Part shown: one piece after another, positions 8,613 to 16,915 of the stretch
How the letters are laid out: every line of letters starts with the position of its first letter
Position numbering within the stretch: position 1 is the stretch's first letter
Position numbers and translations under genes: made by a program
NCBI RefSeq assembly: GCF_001552615.1
Contig: NZ_BCRN01000014.1
Coordinates: forward strand, 69,400-133,399
DNA from: Millisia brevis NBRC 105863
GTDB taxonomy: Bacteria > Actinomycetota > Actinomycetes > Mycobacteriales > Mycobacteriaceae
DNA length: 64,000 bases
Direction: 5' to 3'
The notes under the pieces: generated by a model
Database searches by the model: none
Told to the model about the DNA's origin: nothing
Seen by the model: the letters and a program-made list of their open reading frames with translations, nothing else

Positions 8613-9380
8613 ATGCCCGCGAATCCCGGTCGGACCTCGGCGCCACGCCCTCGGGGGACCGCACGGTTGACCCGGGAGGCGATCGTCGCGACGGCGGTCG
8701 GCGTGGCGGACCGCGACGGCTTGGCCGCCGTCACGATGCGCCGGGTCGCGCAGGAACTCGATGCCAACCCGATGGCGCTCTACCGGCACGTCGGAGACAA
8801 GGGTGGTCTGGTCGAGGCGATCGCCGATCATGTGATCGCCTCGATCCCGTCGGAGCTACCGGATGGACCGGCATCCGTTGTGCCGGAAACGATTCCGGTA
8901 GAGCAGCCCGCCACCGCTTCGGGCTCGGGGGACGGTCCGCCGCCCTGGCCGGAACAACTGCGGTCGCTTGTCCTGGCGGCGCGCGGAGTCGCGGTGGCGC
9001 ACCCGTGGGTCGCCGATGTCCTGGTCGGCCTGCCGGTGCCGACGCCGGCGATCCTGCGCCACCTCGACCGGATTGTCGGCGTCCTGCGCGAGGCCGGGTT
9101 GTCGATCGGACTCGCGCACCATGCGCTGCATCTCCTGGGAAGTCGGGCCTTCGGCTTCAGCCAGGATCTCTTCGACGACTCGCCGCCGACCGCGCCGGTC
9201 TCGATCGACACGCGGGATCTCCCCGACCTGTCCGAGCTGCCGCATCTGGCCGAACTCGCGATCGCGGCCTCGCATCAGGGCGCGCTGGGCGGCTGCGACG
9301 ACGATGCCGAATTCGACCTCGCGCTGACGGTATTGATCGACGGGCTCGTCCGCCTCGCCGAACAGGAGCGGCCCGCCTGA
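8613..9380 (+). CDS. TetR/AcrR-family transcriptional regulator
   Basis: A 255-residue repressor. The N-terminal TetR domain is complete: LTREAIVATAVGVADRDG, then VTMRRVAQELDANPMALYRHVGDKGGL, with the recognition helix at about residues 48-60. The remainder matches the larger TetR_C_1-type ligand domain (helices around LVLAARGVAVAHPWVADVLVGLP and LHLLGSRAFGFSQDLF). A proline/serine-rich insertion lies at about 80-110. The divergent Ddn-like gene and the palindrome at 8559-8570 suggest it senses a small lipophilic compound handled by that reductase. Ligand unknown. Confidence 0.92.
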   Translation: MPANPGRTSAPRPRGTARLTREAIVATAVGVADRDGLAAVTMRRVAQELDANPMALYRHVGDKGGLVEAIADHVIASIPSELPDGPASVVPETIPVEQPATASGSGDGPPPWPEQLRSLVLAARGVAVAHPWVADVLVGLPVPTPAILRHLDRIVGVLREAGLSIGLAHHALHLLGSRAFGFSQDLFDDSPPTAPVSIDTRDLPDLSELPHLAELAIAASHQGALGGCDDDAEFDLALTVLIDGLVRLAEQERPA

Positions 9381-9450
9381 CCACGGCCGCGGGCGTCGCC
9401 GACGCGGTCGACCGAAGAGCATCGACGCCGCTTGCGCGGTGCCCGAGGGG

Positions 9451-10746
9451 CTACCGCAGGACTCGCACCTCGCCCAGGGCCGAGGTCACCACGACCTCGC
9501 CGTCCGGACCCACCGCGACGCCGGTCGCGTAGCCCGCGTCGTCGGGCAGGCCGACCGTCCACAGCGTGTCGCCGGTGGCGACGTCCAGGCCGACCAGCGC
9601 CTGCGAACCGGCGCCGCCGACCACCTGCAGCAGGGTGGAGTCGGCGACCGCCATGGCGCCGCGCTGGCTCAGGTCGTACCGATCCCAGGCCGATTCGAGG
9701 CTCTCGCCGGTATCGCGCAGTGCGCGCAGGTGGGTGTTGTCACCGGTGGACGGGATGATCAGGTGGTCGGCGGTCACCACCGGGGAGTCGGTGCCACCGA
9801 CCGAGGGAATCGCCCAGCGCCGAGCGCCGGACTCGGTGTCGAAGGCCAGCAGGTTCCCGTCGGTGTCGGCCAGATAGACGGTGCCGGCGTCCGCGGACAG
9901 CACCGGACTCGACGACACCGCTGCCGGCAGCAGGTCCGACGACCACCGTTCGGTCAGCGTCGGGTTCGCTCCGCCCGTGTACTGCAGCGACACCAGCTGC
10001 GGGGCGATCGCGCCGGCCCGCCAGAGGACGAGATAGAGGGTTCCGGAGGTCGCGTCGAAGGCCGGCGCGGCAGCGACCGGGCAGGCGGCGCCTCCGTCCG
10101 CACAGTCCTGCACGCCGGCGGTCGGATCGCCGAATTCGACCGGGCCATCGGAGTAACTCGGCGATGGCAGCAGATCGAGGATCGGCATGCTGTGCTGTCC
10201 CGAGGTCGTATCGAGCACGTTGACCTGACCGATATGGGTGACCACCAGGACGTTGCCGTCCTTCAGATCAACCGCGGGGCGCGGCGTCCCGTAGACGCGG
10301 GCACTCCACCGGATTTGGCCGTGCTCGTTCATCGACCGGGACTCGCCCGCGAAGCCGGTGTAGACGTTCGCCACCGAGTCGGTGGTCGGCGGGGTGACCG
10401 CGGGGCCGAGGTTCGAACAGAAACGTTTGCGGCCGGACTCCATGTCGAGGCCGTAGAGATTGCAGTAGGGCGCGTCGACGGCGACGAAGATCTGGCCGGT
10501 CGAGGCGATCACCGCCGGGCTGGGCGTCGGCTCGCCGAAGGTGCGCGACCACGCGGTCTCCGGCGACACGATCGCCTCGCGGGCGACGGCCGAACTGTTG
10601 TGACCACCCGCTCCGGCGGAGAGCCAGGCGGCGCCCTCCGGCGGCTGCGGCGATCCCGAACAGGCGGCCAGGGCGGTCAACAGGACCACCGCGGCTGCCG
10701 ACCGCACACCCCGACGACCACGATCAGCGGCGTATCGGTCGAACAT
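9451..10746 (-). CDS. PQQ-like beta-propeller lipoprotein
   Basis: Exported lipoprotein of 431 residues. The signal peptide ends in the lipobox LTALAAC (cysteine about residue 29), and the mature part contains repeated propeller blades (for example SPVLSADAGTVYLADTDGNLLAFD, FDTESGARRWAIP, GLDVATGDTLWTVG) of the pyrrolo-quinoline-quinone-like repeat family. It resembles M. tuberculosis Rv3035 and sits beside the Rv3034c-like acyltransferase gene as there. Such propellers are usually scaffolds, like BamB; no enzyme residues are evident. It is divergent from the acyltransferase gene across 200 bp. Confidence 0.9.
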   Translation of the reverse strand: MFDRYAADRGRRGVRSAAAVVLLTALAACSGSPQPPEGAAWLSAGAGGHNSSAVAREAIVSPETAWSRTFGEPTPSPAVIASTGQIFVAVDAPYCNLYGLDMESGRKRFCSNLGPAVTPPTTDSVANVYTGFAGESRSMNEHGQIRWSARVYGTPRPAVDLKDGNVLVVTHIGQVNVLDTTSGQHSMPILDLLPSPSYSDGPVEFGDPTAGVQDCADGGAACPVAAAPAFDATSGTLYLVLWRAGAIAPQLVSLQYTGGANPTLTERWSSDLLPAAVSSSPVLSADAGTVYLADTDGNLLAFDTESGARRWAIPSVGGTDSPVVTADHLIIPSTGDNTHLRALRDTGESLESAWDRYDLSQRGAMAVADSTLLQVVGGAGSQALVGLDVATGDTLWTVGLPDDAGYATGVAVGPDGEVVVTSALGEVRVLR

Positions 10747-10946
10747 CGGTCTCCGTCGTCGGGGCCACAGGCCGTTCGGTCATCGGCAGTCGGTCGTCGG
10801 CAACGGGGTGTCGACGGATGGACGCCGCGAGGGCGCCCCGAGGCAGACTATCGGCAACCCGCGACGTACTCGTCACGACCCGACACTCCCGGCCCGTCGA
10901 GGGGGCCTGCCCGGAGGGGCGATCCGGCCGCCTACTCTGACGGACC

Positions 10947-11717
10947 ATGACGTCGATGTGGAATGCGCCACTGCACGAGCGGGTGCGATTCGCCCAGCGC
11001 GATCCCGAGCAGGCCCGGTTCCTGACGCTCGCCTCGCTGCAGTGGGTGCTGGCCAACAAGGCGTACACCCCCTGGTACCTGGTGCGGTACTTCCGGCTGC
11101 TGCGCTTCCGGCTGGCCAATCCGCACGTCATCCTGCGCGGGATGGTCTTCCTGGGCAAGAACGTCGAGATCCACGCGACACCCGGCCTGGCGCGGCTGGA
11201 GATCGGCCGGTGGGTCCACATCGGCGACGGCAACGCCATCCGCTGTCACGAGGGGTCGCTGCGCATCGGCGACAAGGTCGTCTTCGGCAAGGACAACGTC
11301 GTCAATACCTACCTCGACATCGAGATCGGGGAGTCGACGCTGGTCGCCGACTGGTGCTATATCTGCGACTTCGACCACCGCATGGACGACATCACCCTGC
11401 CGATCAAGGATCAGGGCATCGTCAAGGGACCGGTCCGCATCGGTCCCGATACCTGGGTCGCCGCCAAGGTGACCGTGCTGCGAGGCACGCGCATCGGGCG
11501 CGGCTGCGTGCTCGGCGCCCACGCGGTGGTGCGCGGCGATGTCGAGGACTACGGCATCGCCGTGGGCGCCCCGGCCAAGGTCGTGCGGAACCGCAAGGCG
11601 GACTGGGAGGCCGGGGCCGCCGACCGCGCCGCCTACGTCGTCGCCCTCGAGGACATCGCGCGCAAGAAGGCCGGTCTGCCCGCCACCGTCGACGCCGGCG
11701 TCAACGGCCGCCCCTGA
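10947..11717 (+). CDS. Left-handed beta-helix (hexapeptide) acyltransferase, Rv3034c-like
   Basis: Probable O-acetyl or acyl transferase of 256 residues. Hexapeptide repeats run from about 85 to 210 (LEIGRWVHIGDGNAI, LRIGDKVVFGKDNVV, IEIGESTLVADWCYI, VRIGPDTWVAAKVTVLRGTRIGRGCVLGAHAVVRG), closing with the family signature GVPA-like IAVGAPAKVVR. A loop carrying D-H-R after YICDFDHR could hold the catalytic histidine. The N-terminal 60 residues are helical. It resembles M. tuberculosis Rv3034c near the polysaccharide gene cluster, so a glycan or lipid acceptor is plausible but unproven. Confidence 0.88.
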   Translation: MTSMWNAPLHERVRFAQRDPEQARFLTLASLQWVLANKAYTPWYLVRYFRLLRFRLANPHVILRGMVFLGKNVEIHATPGLARLEIGRWVHIGDGNAIRCHEGSLRIGDKVVFGKDNVVNTYLDIEIGESTLVADWCYICDFDHRMDDITLPIKDQGIVKGPVRIGPDTWVAAKVTVLRGTRIGRGCVLGAHAVVRGDVEDYGIAVGAPAKVVRNRKADWEAGAADRAAYVVALEDIARKKAGLPATVDAGVNGRP

Positions 11718-11776
11718 CCGAACGCCTCGCCGCGCTCCCGCCCCGCCCCACCCCGCCGCCTCCCGCCGCCGCCTCC

Positions 11777-11827
11777 CGCGAGAGTGCCGTTACCCGCGGT
11801 TCAATCGCAGTTTCCGTCACTCTCGCG
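11777..11827. repeat. 51-bp imperfect inverted repeat
   Basis: CGCGAGAGTG (11777-11786) pairs perfectly with CACTCTCGCG (11818-11827). Extending inwards, the arms align as GAGAGTGCCGTTACCCGCG against GAGAGTGACGGAAACTGCG with a small TTCAA-containing loop. It lies between the acyltransferase and the AIM24 genes, within a 264-bp gap that otherwise shows only C-rich tracts. It may be a terminator or one copy of a dispersed element. Confidence 0.6.
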
Positions 11828-11981
11828 AACCGGTTGACGGAGCAACGATGTGCGCGATGCGGTCGGTGGGGCGGGGGTCGACTGTTGGTACGAGGCAGTC
11901 TGTTTCGGCGGGTGCCGGCCGGGTTTTCGGTGCGAGGCCCCGCGCCGAGCGCCGGGACAGGGGCACCTCTAAGCTGCGCGC

Positions 11982-12605
11982 ATGGCACAACTCCAGACCC
12001 ACACCAGGCGGGTCGTCAAAGCCTTTCTGCAAGGCACGAGCGTGCGGGCGCTCAACGGGTCCATGGTCGCCTACGAGGGGGACGTGTCGTTCAAATCCGC
12101 CGGCTTCGGCGGAGGTGACGGCATCGCCGCCGGACTCAAGCGGCGGGTCGCGGGCGAAGGTCTGAAGTTGATGGAATGCAACGGAAACGGCGTGGTCTAC
12201 TTCGCCGTCGACGGCCAGGAGGTCGTCGTGATCGACCTCAACAACGAGACGTTGTCGATCGAGTCCGAGCACCTGTTGGTCTTCGCCGGAAACCTGCGCA
12301 CCGACGTGGCCTTCTCCGGAATGCACGGCATGGCCTCCGGGCAGGGCTTGGCCACCACGACGGTCACCGGTCAGGGGCAGGTCGCCATTCTCTCGTCCGG
12401 TGGTCCGTTGATCCACCTCGAGGTCACCCCGCAGACGCCACTGGTGGTCGATCCGGACGCCTTCGTCGCCGCTCGCGGGAATCTGCAGCAGTCGATCCGC
12501 ACCGACGTCGGCTGGCGCAATATGGTCGGCCGCGGAAACGACGAGGCGTTCTCGATCCTGTGGCAGGGCTCGGGTGTGGTGTCGATTCAGCCGGCGGAAC
12601 GGTAG
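11982..12605 (+). CDS. AIM24 (DUF124) family protein, copy 1
   Basis: A 207-residue beta-rich protein of the AIM24/TIGR00266 family. Recognisable pieces are VKAFLQGTSVRALNGSMVAYEGDVSF near the start, GLKLMECNGNGVVYFAVDGQEVVVIDL in the middle, and PLVVDPDAFVAARGNLQQSI near the end. No signal peptide or membrane helix is seen. Bacterial members have no established biochemical role; the yeast namesake is a mitochondrial inner-membrane protein. It is the first of three adjacent paralogues and the start of a probable operon. TAAGCT a few bases before the ATG and the lack of a Shine-Dalgarno suggest a leaderless transcript. Confidence 0.9.
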   Translation: MAQLQTHTRRVVKAFLQGTSVRALNGSMVAYEGDVSFKSAGFGGGDGIAAGLKRRVAGEGLKLMECNGNGVVYFAVDGQEVVVIDLNNETLSIESEHLLVFAGNLRTDVAFSGMHGMASGQGLATTTVTGQGQVAILSSGGPLIHLEVTPQTPLVVDPDAFVAARGNLQQSIRTDVGWRNMVGRGNDEAFSILWQGSGVVSIQPAER

Positions 12606-12613
12606 GCGGGGCA

Positions 12614-13309
12614 ATGGTTTTCGAGAAGGTCAACAGTAAGGTCGTCAGCGTCGACGTCGCCCGCGCCGGCGGCGTTGTCGCCCGCAAGGGAGCGATGCTC
12701 TTCTACCAGGGGGATCTCCAGTTCTCGCCGCACCAGGTCCCCGGCCTCGGACAGGGCGGCGGTGGCGGCGGTCTGATCCGGATGGCCACCCGCATGATGC
12801 AGGGCGAGCACGAGGCCACGATGCTCGCGCAGGGGCACGGGGCCGTGCACTACGGACTCGCCGGGCTCGAGGTGCACCCGATCGAGGTGGTCCCCGGCGC
12901 GGTGTTGACGATCGAGATGTCCCGGCTGCTGGCCCATACCGCGGGGCTCGGATCGTCGGTGGTCAGCGTCAATTCGTCCGGCGGCGGAGGTGGGGGTGGG
13001 CTCGGTGGCCTGCTTCGCGGGGCCGCGCAGGGCATGAGTTCCGGGACCGGCTTCTTCACCACCCAGCTGCAGGGCCACGGTGCCGCGGTGCTGCTGGGGC
13101 ACGGCGGGGTTTTCGAGGTCACGGTGGGCAACCACCCCGTCGTCGTCGACCCGCAGGCATTTGTCGGCACCTACGGCAACGTCACCACCCGACTCAGCGC
13201 GGCGATCGGCTGGCGCGATGCCGTCGGCCGCGGATCCGGCGAGGCGATGCAATTGCAGTGTGCCGGGCAGGGTGTCGTTTTTGTGCAGGCCTCCGAAGAG
13301 AAACTGTGA
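12614..13309 (+). CDS. AIM24 (DUF124) family protein, copy 2
   Basis: Second paralogue, 231 residues, starting nine bases after the stop of copy 1. It keeps the family frame (ARKGAMLFYQGDLQF, HYGLAGLEVHPIEVV, HPVVVDPQAFVGTYGNV, IGWRDAVGRGSGEAMQLQ) but carries two glycine runs, at about 52-59 and 122-130, that are probably flexible loops between strands. The ATG at 12614 is preceded by GGCGGGG; the longer upstream frame lies over copy 1 and is rejected. The stop overlaps the GTG of copy 3. Function unknown. Confidence 0.9.
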   Translation: MVFEKVNSKVVSVDVARAGGVVARKGAMLFYQGDLQFSPHQVPGLGQGGGGGGLIRMATRMMQGEHEATMLAQGHGAVHYGLAGLEVHPIEVVPGAVLTIEMSRLLAHTAGLGSSVVSVNSSGGGGGGGLGGLLRGAAQGMSSGTGFFTTQLQGHGAAVLLGHGGVFEVTVGNHPVVVDPQAFVGTYGNVTTRLSAAIGWRDAVGRGSGEAMQLQCAGQGVVFVQASEEKL

Positions 13310-14070
13310 GCGGCAATATGGACATTCTGAATCCCTCGATGCTCGGTACCGACAATGTGCCCGGCAATCACTACGCCTTCTCCATCGACATGAGCGGCAA
13401 TCGCCCGTACATCATTCGCAATGGCGCCATGATCGCCTACTACGGGCAGATTCAGCTGACCGCGCTGCATCAGGGCATGTCCGGAAACATGATGCACATG
13501 ATCGCCTCGACGTTCTCCGCTCCGCTGTACATGGGGGAGTACACCCTCGCCGAGGGGTTCGGGAAGCTGATCATCGGCGACCGCGGCTACAACATCAACT
13601 CCTTCGATCTGGACGACGGCAACCTGACGGTGCGGGCGGCGAACCTGCTCGGTTTCGATCCGGGGTTGAAGGTCAACCAGTCGATCGTCCCGGGCTACCT
13701 GACCCTGATCGGAACGGGGAAGTTCCTCGCATCCTCCAACGGTGAGGTCATCTTCGTCGAACCGCCGGTGCGGGTCGATCCGGAGGCCCTGATCGGCTGG
13801 GCGGACTGCCCGTCGCCGAGCCACCACTATGACCAGGGCTGGGTATCGAACTTCATGGCCGCCGGCGCCGCGCGTTTCGGAGTGAACAGCGGCGAGGAGC
13901 GGCAGTTCGACTTCACCGGCGCCGGAACGGTTCTCGTGCAGTCGAGCGAGAAGGTCATCAACGACTGGGCGACGGTGCGGATGATCGAGAGCCAGATTCA
14001 CGGCCTGTCCGCCGGTGGTCTGCAACGGATCATGGGGGTAATCCAGACCAAGCTGGGGGAGAACCGGTAG
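13306..14070 (+). CDS. AIM24 (DUF124) family protein, copy 3
   Basis: Third paralogue, 254 residues, and the most diverged. Family pieces include RPYIIRNGAMIAYYGQIQLTAL, LIIGDRGYNINSFDL, GYLTLIGTGKFLASSNGEVIFVEPP, and VRVDPEALIGWADCPSP, where copies 1 and 2 have VVDPDAF/VVDPQAF. The GTG at 13306 overlaps the stop of copy 2 (GTGA), implying translational coupling; an ATG at 13318 is the alternative. The C-terminus extends about 30 residues beyond copies 1 and 2. The three genes are tightly packed and co-directional. Confidence 0.88.
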   Translation: MSGNMDILNPSMLGTDNVPGNHYAFSIDMSGNRPYIIRNGAMIAYYGQIQLTALHQGMSGNMMHMIASTFSAPLYMGEYTLAEGFGKLIIGDRGYNINSFDLDDGNLTVRAANLLGFDPGLKVNQSIVPGYLTLIGTGKFLASSNGEVIFVEPPVRVDPEALIGWADCPSPSHHYDQGWVSNFMAAGAARFGVNSGEERQFDFTGAGTVLVQSSEKVINDWATVRMIESQIHGLSAGGLQRIMGVIQTKLGENR

Positions 14071-14154
14071 GTCCGTCCTGGTGCGGGGTGGGCGGCGGAT
14101 TGGTTGGGCCTGCGCGCCGACTTGGTCCCCTCCGGAGGTCGGCCGGGTCTGGCA

Positions 14155-14175
14155 GTCAGCGGTCAGCGGTCAGCG
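14155..14175. repeat. Three tandem 7-bp repeats
   Basis: GTCAGCG is repeated three times without interruption, just before the 3' end of the leftward XRE-NBR1 gene and at the point where base composition drops. It may mark a recombination or replication-slippage junction. Confidence 0.6.
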
Positions 14176-14200
14176 GCGAACGACAATGGCAGGTTGCAGG

Positions 14201-14926
14201 TTATGGACCTTCCAGGTCCGGGTTGGGATCCTCCACGCGAATCTCGAGGATCACGCCCGCTCCATACCTGTCGGGAAAGAATAGGCGACCGTCTGCGTCG
14301 GCGAACTTGAAGTACGCGATTGACGAGCCGGCAAGCACATGAGCCCGACATTCCACCCGCAGATCGACCGTCTCTCCAGGGGCAGTGTCCGGAACGGGAG
14401 TCGAACGAGGCGAGTGAATCTGGCCCACGGCGCCCGTCGAGCCTTGTCTTCGCAAATATCGTCCCACCCACGGGACCGACCCTGAATTGCGGACGCGCCA
14501 GATCTTGATAAACGGATGCATCGGTGCCATGACGGTTCCGTCCGGAATGGTCACGTCACTTACCCACTCGGAGGCATCGCCGTCGAGTGGGTAGTCCGAT
14601 GCATCAACCGAACTCGCCACCCGCTCCTCGATCGTCCGGCCTCGCTTCTCGCGATCATCCGCCAGGATGTCCTCGTAGAGCGCGAGCAGGAGACCGCCAG
14701 CGTCCAGATTGTGGTCCCACCCGATCACTACACGCTCGCTCGGTACCGTCAGACCGCGTTCCGCATGGCTGATCGTCGTCTGGGAGCACCCGAGACGGGT
14801 TGCGGCCTCTGCCTGGGTTCGACACCCCTTCGATTTGCGCAAGACCCTCAGCTGATAGCCGAATCGTTCGCGCGGTGTCAAATGGCTGTTCGATTTTTCC
14901 GGCCGTCCAGAGTGCCTCGACCCCAT
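14201..14926 (-). CDS. XRE-type helix-turn-helix protein with NBR1/FW Ig-like domain
   Basis: A 241-residue two-domain protein. Residues about 20-72 form an XRE helix-turn-helix (GYQLRVLRKSKGCRTQAEAA, LGCSQTTISHAERG). After a helical linker (about 85-120), residues about 125-232 match the NBR1 or FW Ig-like fold: VSDVTIPDGTVMAP, FIKIWRVRNSGSVPW, PVPDTAPGETVDLRV, and a final ILEIRVED strand. Two of the characteristic tryptophans are present; the later YFKFADADG has F where W is usual. GAGGAAGG lies just upstream of the ATG. GC content and codon use are lower than in flanking genes. It is divergent from a secreted DUF2690 gene. DNA-binding is likely; the Ig domain may sense a partner protein. 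Confidence 0.82.
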   Translation of the reverse strand: MGSRHSGRPEKSNSHLTPRERFGYQLRVLRKSKGCRTQAEAATRLGCSQTTISHAERGLTVPSERVVIGWDHNLDAGGLLLALYEDILADDREKRGRTIEERVASSVDASDYPLDGDASEWVSDVTIPDGTVMAPMHPFIKIWRVRNSGSVPWVGRYLRRQGSTGAVGQIHSPRSTPVPDTAPGETVDLRVECRAHVLAGSSIAYFKFADADGRLFFPDRYGAGVILEIRVEDPNPDLEGP

Positions 14927-15047
14927 AGTGCCTTCCTCGAAGAATATTGCCTCTCGCCACTAAATCGGGAACCCACTGATCCTGTTCGTATCTGAGAAAC
15001 TCTGCCGCCGAGCACGGCGGCCTCACGAAGTGCACGAAGGGATCGCG

Positions 15048-15467
15048 ATGAACAGATTACTGATGGCGTTGGCCATCCTCATGATGACTGTTGTGTCTAC
15101 TCTGGGTCTGGCCGGGCAGGCTTCGGCGGCACCGACCTCCGGTGACCCGCTGAGCACAGGTTGCGCGAACGGTGCGCAGACGATATGGCAACAGCAGGTG
15201 CTAGGTGGCGGGACCATCCAGGTTCGCTACAGCCCTGCATGCGGCACCAATTGGGTCAGGATCAGCGGCGCAACCAATCGCCAGAGTGAGGCCGGGATCT
15301 ACTCGGCGCGCACCGGCTGGCGCTATTCTCCTTCGTATGGGCGCAGCCCCAGTACGTACTGGACTCCAATGGTCTGGGCCCCAGGCAGCGAATGCGTGTT
15401 CTTCTACGCGAAGATCCAACCGGTCAATGGAGCCCTCTACGACACGGGCCAGAAGAAGCTCTGCTGA
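15048..15467 (+). CDS. Secreted DUF2690 protein
   Basis: A 139-residue exported protein. The signal peptide (residues 1-27: positive start, hydrophobic core, ASA cleavage site before AP) leads to a mature domain with the DUF2690 pattern: GCANGAQTIW, IQVRYSPACGTNWVRI and a C-terminal KKLC. Four mature cysteines suggest two disulfide bonds. The ATG at 15048 follows GAAGGG by seven bases; an upstream GTG at 15030 would add six residues and spoil the signal peptide. From memory, DUF2690 also occurs fused behind XRE domains in Streptomyces, which makes the divergent XRE-NBR1 gene notable. A GCCGCC/GGCGGC hairpin lies at 15004-15021 in the leader. Confidence 0.82.
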   Translation: MNRLLMALAILMMTVVSTLGLAGQASAAPTSGDPLSTGCANGAQTIWQQQVLGGGTIQVRYSPACGTNWVRISGATNRQSEAGIYSARTGWRYSPSYGRSPSTYWTPMVWAPGSECVFFYAKIQPVNGALYDTGQKKLC

Positions 15468-15480
15468 TCCGCTCCCAGTC

Positions 15481-15526
15481 CGACGGTAGAGTGGGTCCCG
15501 CCAAGTCGGGGTTCACTCCACCGTCG
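15481..15526. terminator. Hairpin between convergent genes, probable bidirectional terminator
   Basis: CGACGGTAGAGTG (15481-15493) pairs with CACTCCACCGTCG (15514-15526) with one mismatch, and pairing continues inwards (GGTCCCG with CGGGGTT). It lies midway between the stop codons of the DUF2690 and carbonic anhydrase genes. No T-tract follows, as is common in high-GC actinobacteria. Confidence 0.65.
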
Positions 15527-15600
15527 CACTCGGCTCGATCACACTCGGTAACGTGCCACGTCCCGACCGTACTGGGTCGTCGAAACCTCGTCCGACAGGC

Positions 15601-16179
15601 TCAGGCGGTCGCGCCAACCTTCGTCGCCTCCGGAATCTCGACCAGGCGCCCGGTGGTCACGTCGTAGACGTAGCCGTAGATCGGGATGCGCGCCGGCACC
15701 AGCGGGTGATTGCGGATGCGGCGCACATCGTCGACGACGGCACCTGCCTGGTCGGAGATGGTCAGCCAGTCGATGTACGCGGCTTCCTGCGAGCCCGGGC
15801 CGGTGCCGACGTCGTGGAAGCCCGTCTCATCGAGGGCCGCGGTCTCCAGGCTGTTGGCGAGCAGGCCGCGGATCACCTCGTCGGTGAAAAACTCCATGCC
15901 GCAGTCGGAGTGGTGGATGACGAACCACTCCTTGGTGCCCAGCAGCTTGTAGGAGATCACCAGGCTGCGGATCGCGTCGTCGCTGGCCCGGCCGCCCGCA
16001 TTGCGAATCACGTGCGCGTCGCCCTCCGACAGGCCGGCGTACTTCGCCGGGTCGAGGCGGGCGTCCATGCAGGTGAGGATCGCGAACCCGCGGGCCGGTG
16101 GCAGCGCGAGCGATCCCCGTTCCCCGAACTCCGCGGCGTAGGTGTCGTTGGCGGCAAGGACTTCGGGCAAAACAGACAT
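15601..16179 (-). CDS. Beta-class carbonic anhydrase
   Basis: Zinc enzyme of 192 residues interconverting CO2 and bicarbonate. The zinc ligands and catalytic dyad are present: C37-M-D39-A-R41 and H90-S-D-C93. The HVIRNAGG segment and short C-terminus place it with the compact Rv1284-type enzymes. GAAGGTC lies upstream of the ATG at 16179. It is the last gene of a leftward series that begins with the methyltransferase at 21.7 kb; 131 bp separate it from the preceding gene, so it may have its own promoter. Confidence 0.93.
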   Translation of the reverse strand: MSVLPEVLAANDTYAAEFGERGSLALPPARGFAILTCMDARLDPAKYAGLSEGDAHVIRNAGGRASDDAIRSLVISYKLLGTKEWFVIHHSDCGMEFFTDEVIRGLLANSLETAALDETGFHDVGTGPGSQEAAYIDWLTISDQAGAVVDDVRRIRNHPLVPARIPIYGYVYDVTTGRLVEIPEATKVGATA

Positions 16180-16310
16180 GAGCGACCTTCGGGGATGCGT
16201 GAGCGAGGTGGTGCCGGGGCGGCGCCAGCCCAGCTTTTCGGCGGTGACGGGCCGCGTCCAGGTTTTCGAGCCTGCCGCGCGGAAGGCTTGCGGGGGTCCT
16301 GCGGTCGCCG

Positions 16311-16901
16311 TCATTGCCCGAGGGCGGGCTCGACGGTGAAGCCCCCGGCGAGGGCGGTCACGATGGTCGGCGGCGTCAGCACGACCAGCCGGGTATCGGC
16401 GGCGGGTGTCGCGATCGGCGCATAGCCGCGCTCCGGATCCCACCGATGCATACCGCTGTCCCAGAGCAGGGCGGGCTGTCCGGCGTGGACGACGAAAGCG
16501 CCGTCCGGGAGCGATCCGATGACGGCCACCTGCCGTTCGGCACCGGTGCGCTGCTCGTGCAGCCGGCGATCGATCGCGGCAACCGACGTGGTCACGGCGA
16601 ATCCGGCGGCCACCTTGAAGTCGCGCAGTCGGTGGTGCTGACATTCGCCGCAGGGCCGGTGACCGGCCGCGAGGGCATGCGTCTCGTCGAAGAAGAACAG
16701 CTCGGTATAGCGCCGTCCGGGTTCGCGGAAGACCCGCCGGCGCCCGTTGAAGTCGAGCCTGCAGTAGATCCAGGCGCGGCTCGCCCACGGGCGTCGACCG
16801 GGATCATCGGGCAGCGGTCCGCCGCGATTGCCCATCCACCGCCCGCGGTAGGGCGCGCGAACGATCGTTGCGTCCGGCGCGACCCGATTGCGATGCGGCA
16901 T
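16311..16901 (-). CDS. Conserved hypothetical protein with HRPCGEC motif
   Basis: A 196-residue protein I recognise only as a conserved family. Landmarks are [11 protein letters not shown] (18-28), a strand pair rich in arginine ([17 protein letters not shown]), [23 protein letters not shown] (65-87) and a C-terminal region that includes [10 protein letters not shown]. The cysteine pair C84/C87 with H81 looks like a metal site or redox pair. It begins 14 bases after the alcohol dehydrogenase stop and is probably co-transcribed. No signal peptide or membrane segment. Function unknown. Confidence 0.8.
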   Translation of the reverse strand: MPHRNRVAPDATIVRAPYRGRWMGNRGGPLPDDPGRRPWASRAWIYCRLDFNGRRRVFREPGRRYTELFFFDETHALAAGHRPCGECQHHRLRDFKVAAGFAVTTSVAAIDRRLHEQRTGAERQVAVIGSLPDGAFVVHAGQPALLWDSGMHRWDPERGYAPIATPAADTRLVVLTPPTIVTALAGGFTVEPALGQ

Positions 16902-16915
16902 TCCTCCGGCCCGTC

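Noticed and set aside
14155-15526. Prophage or insertion sequence remnant
   Set aside because: No integrase, transposase, terminal inverted repeats or tRNA site is visible; only composition and short repeats differ.
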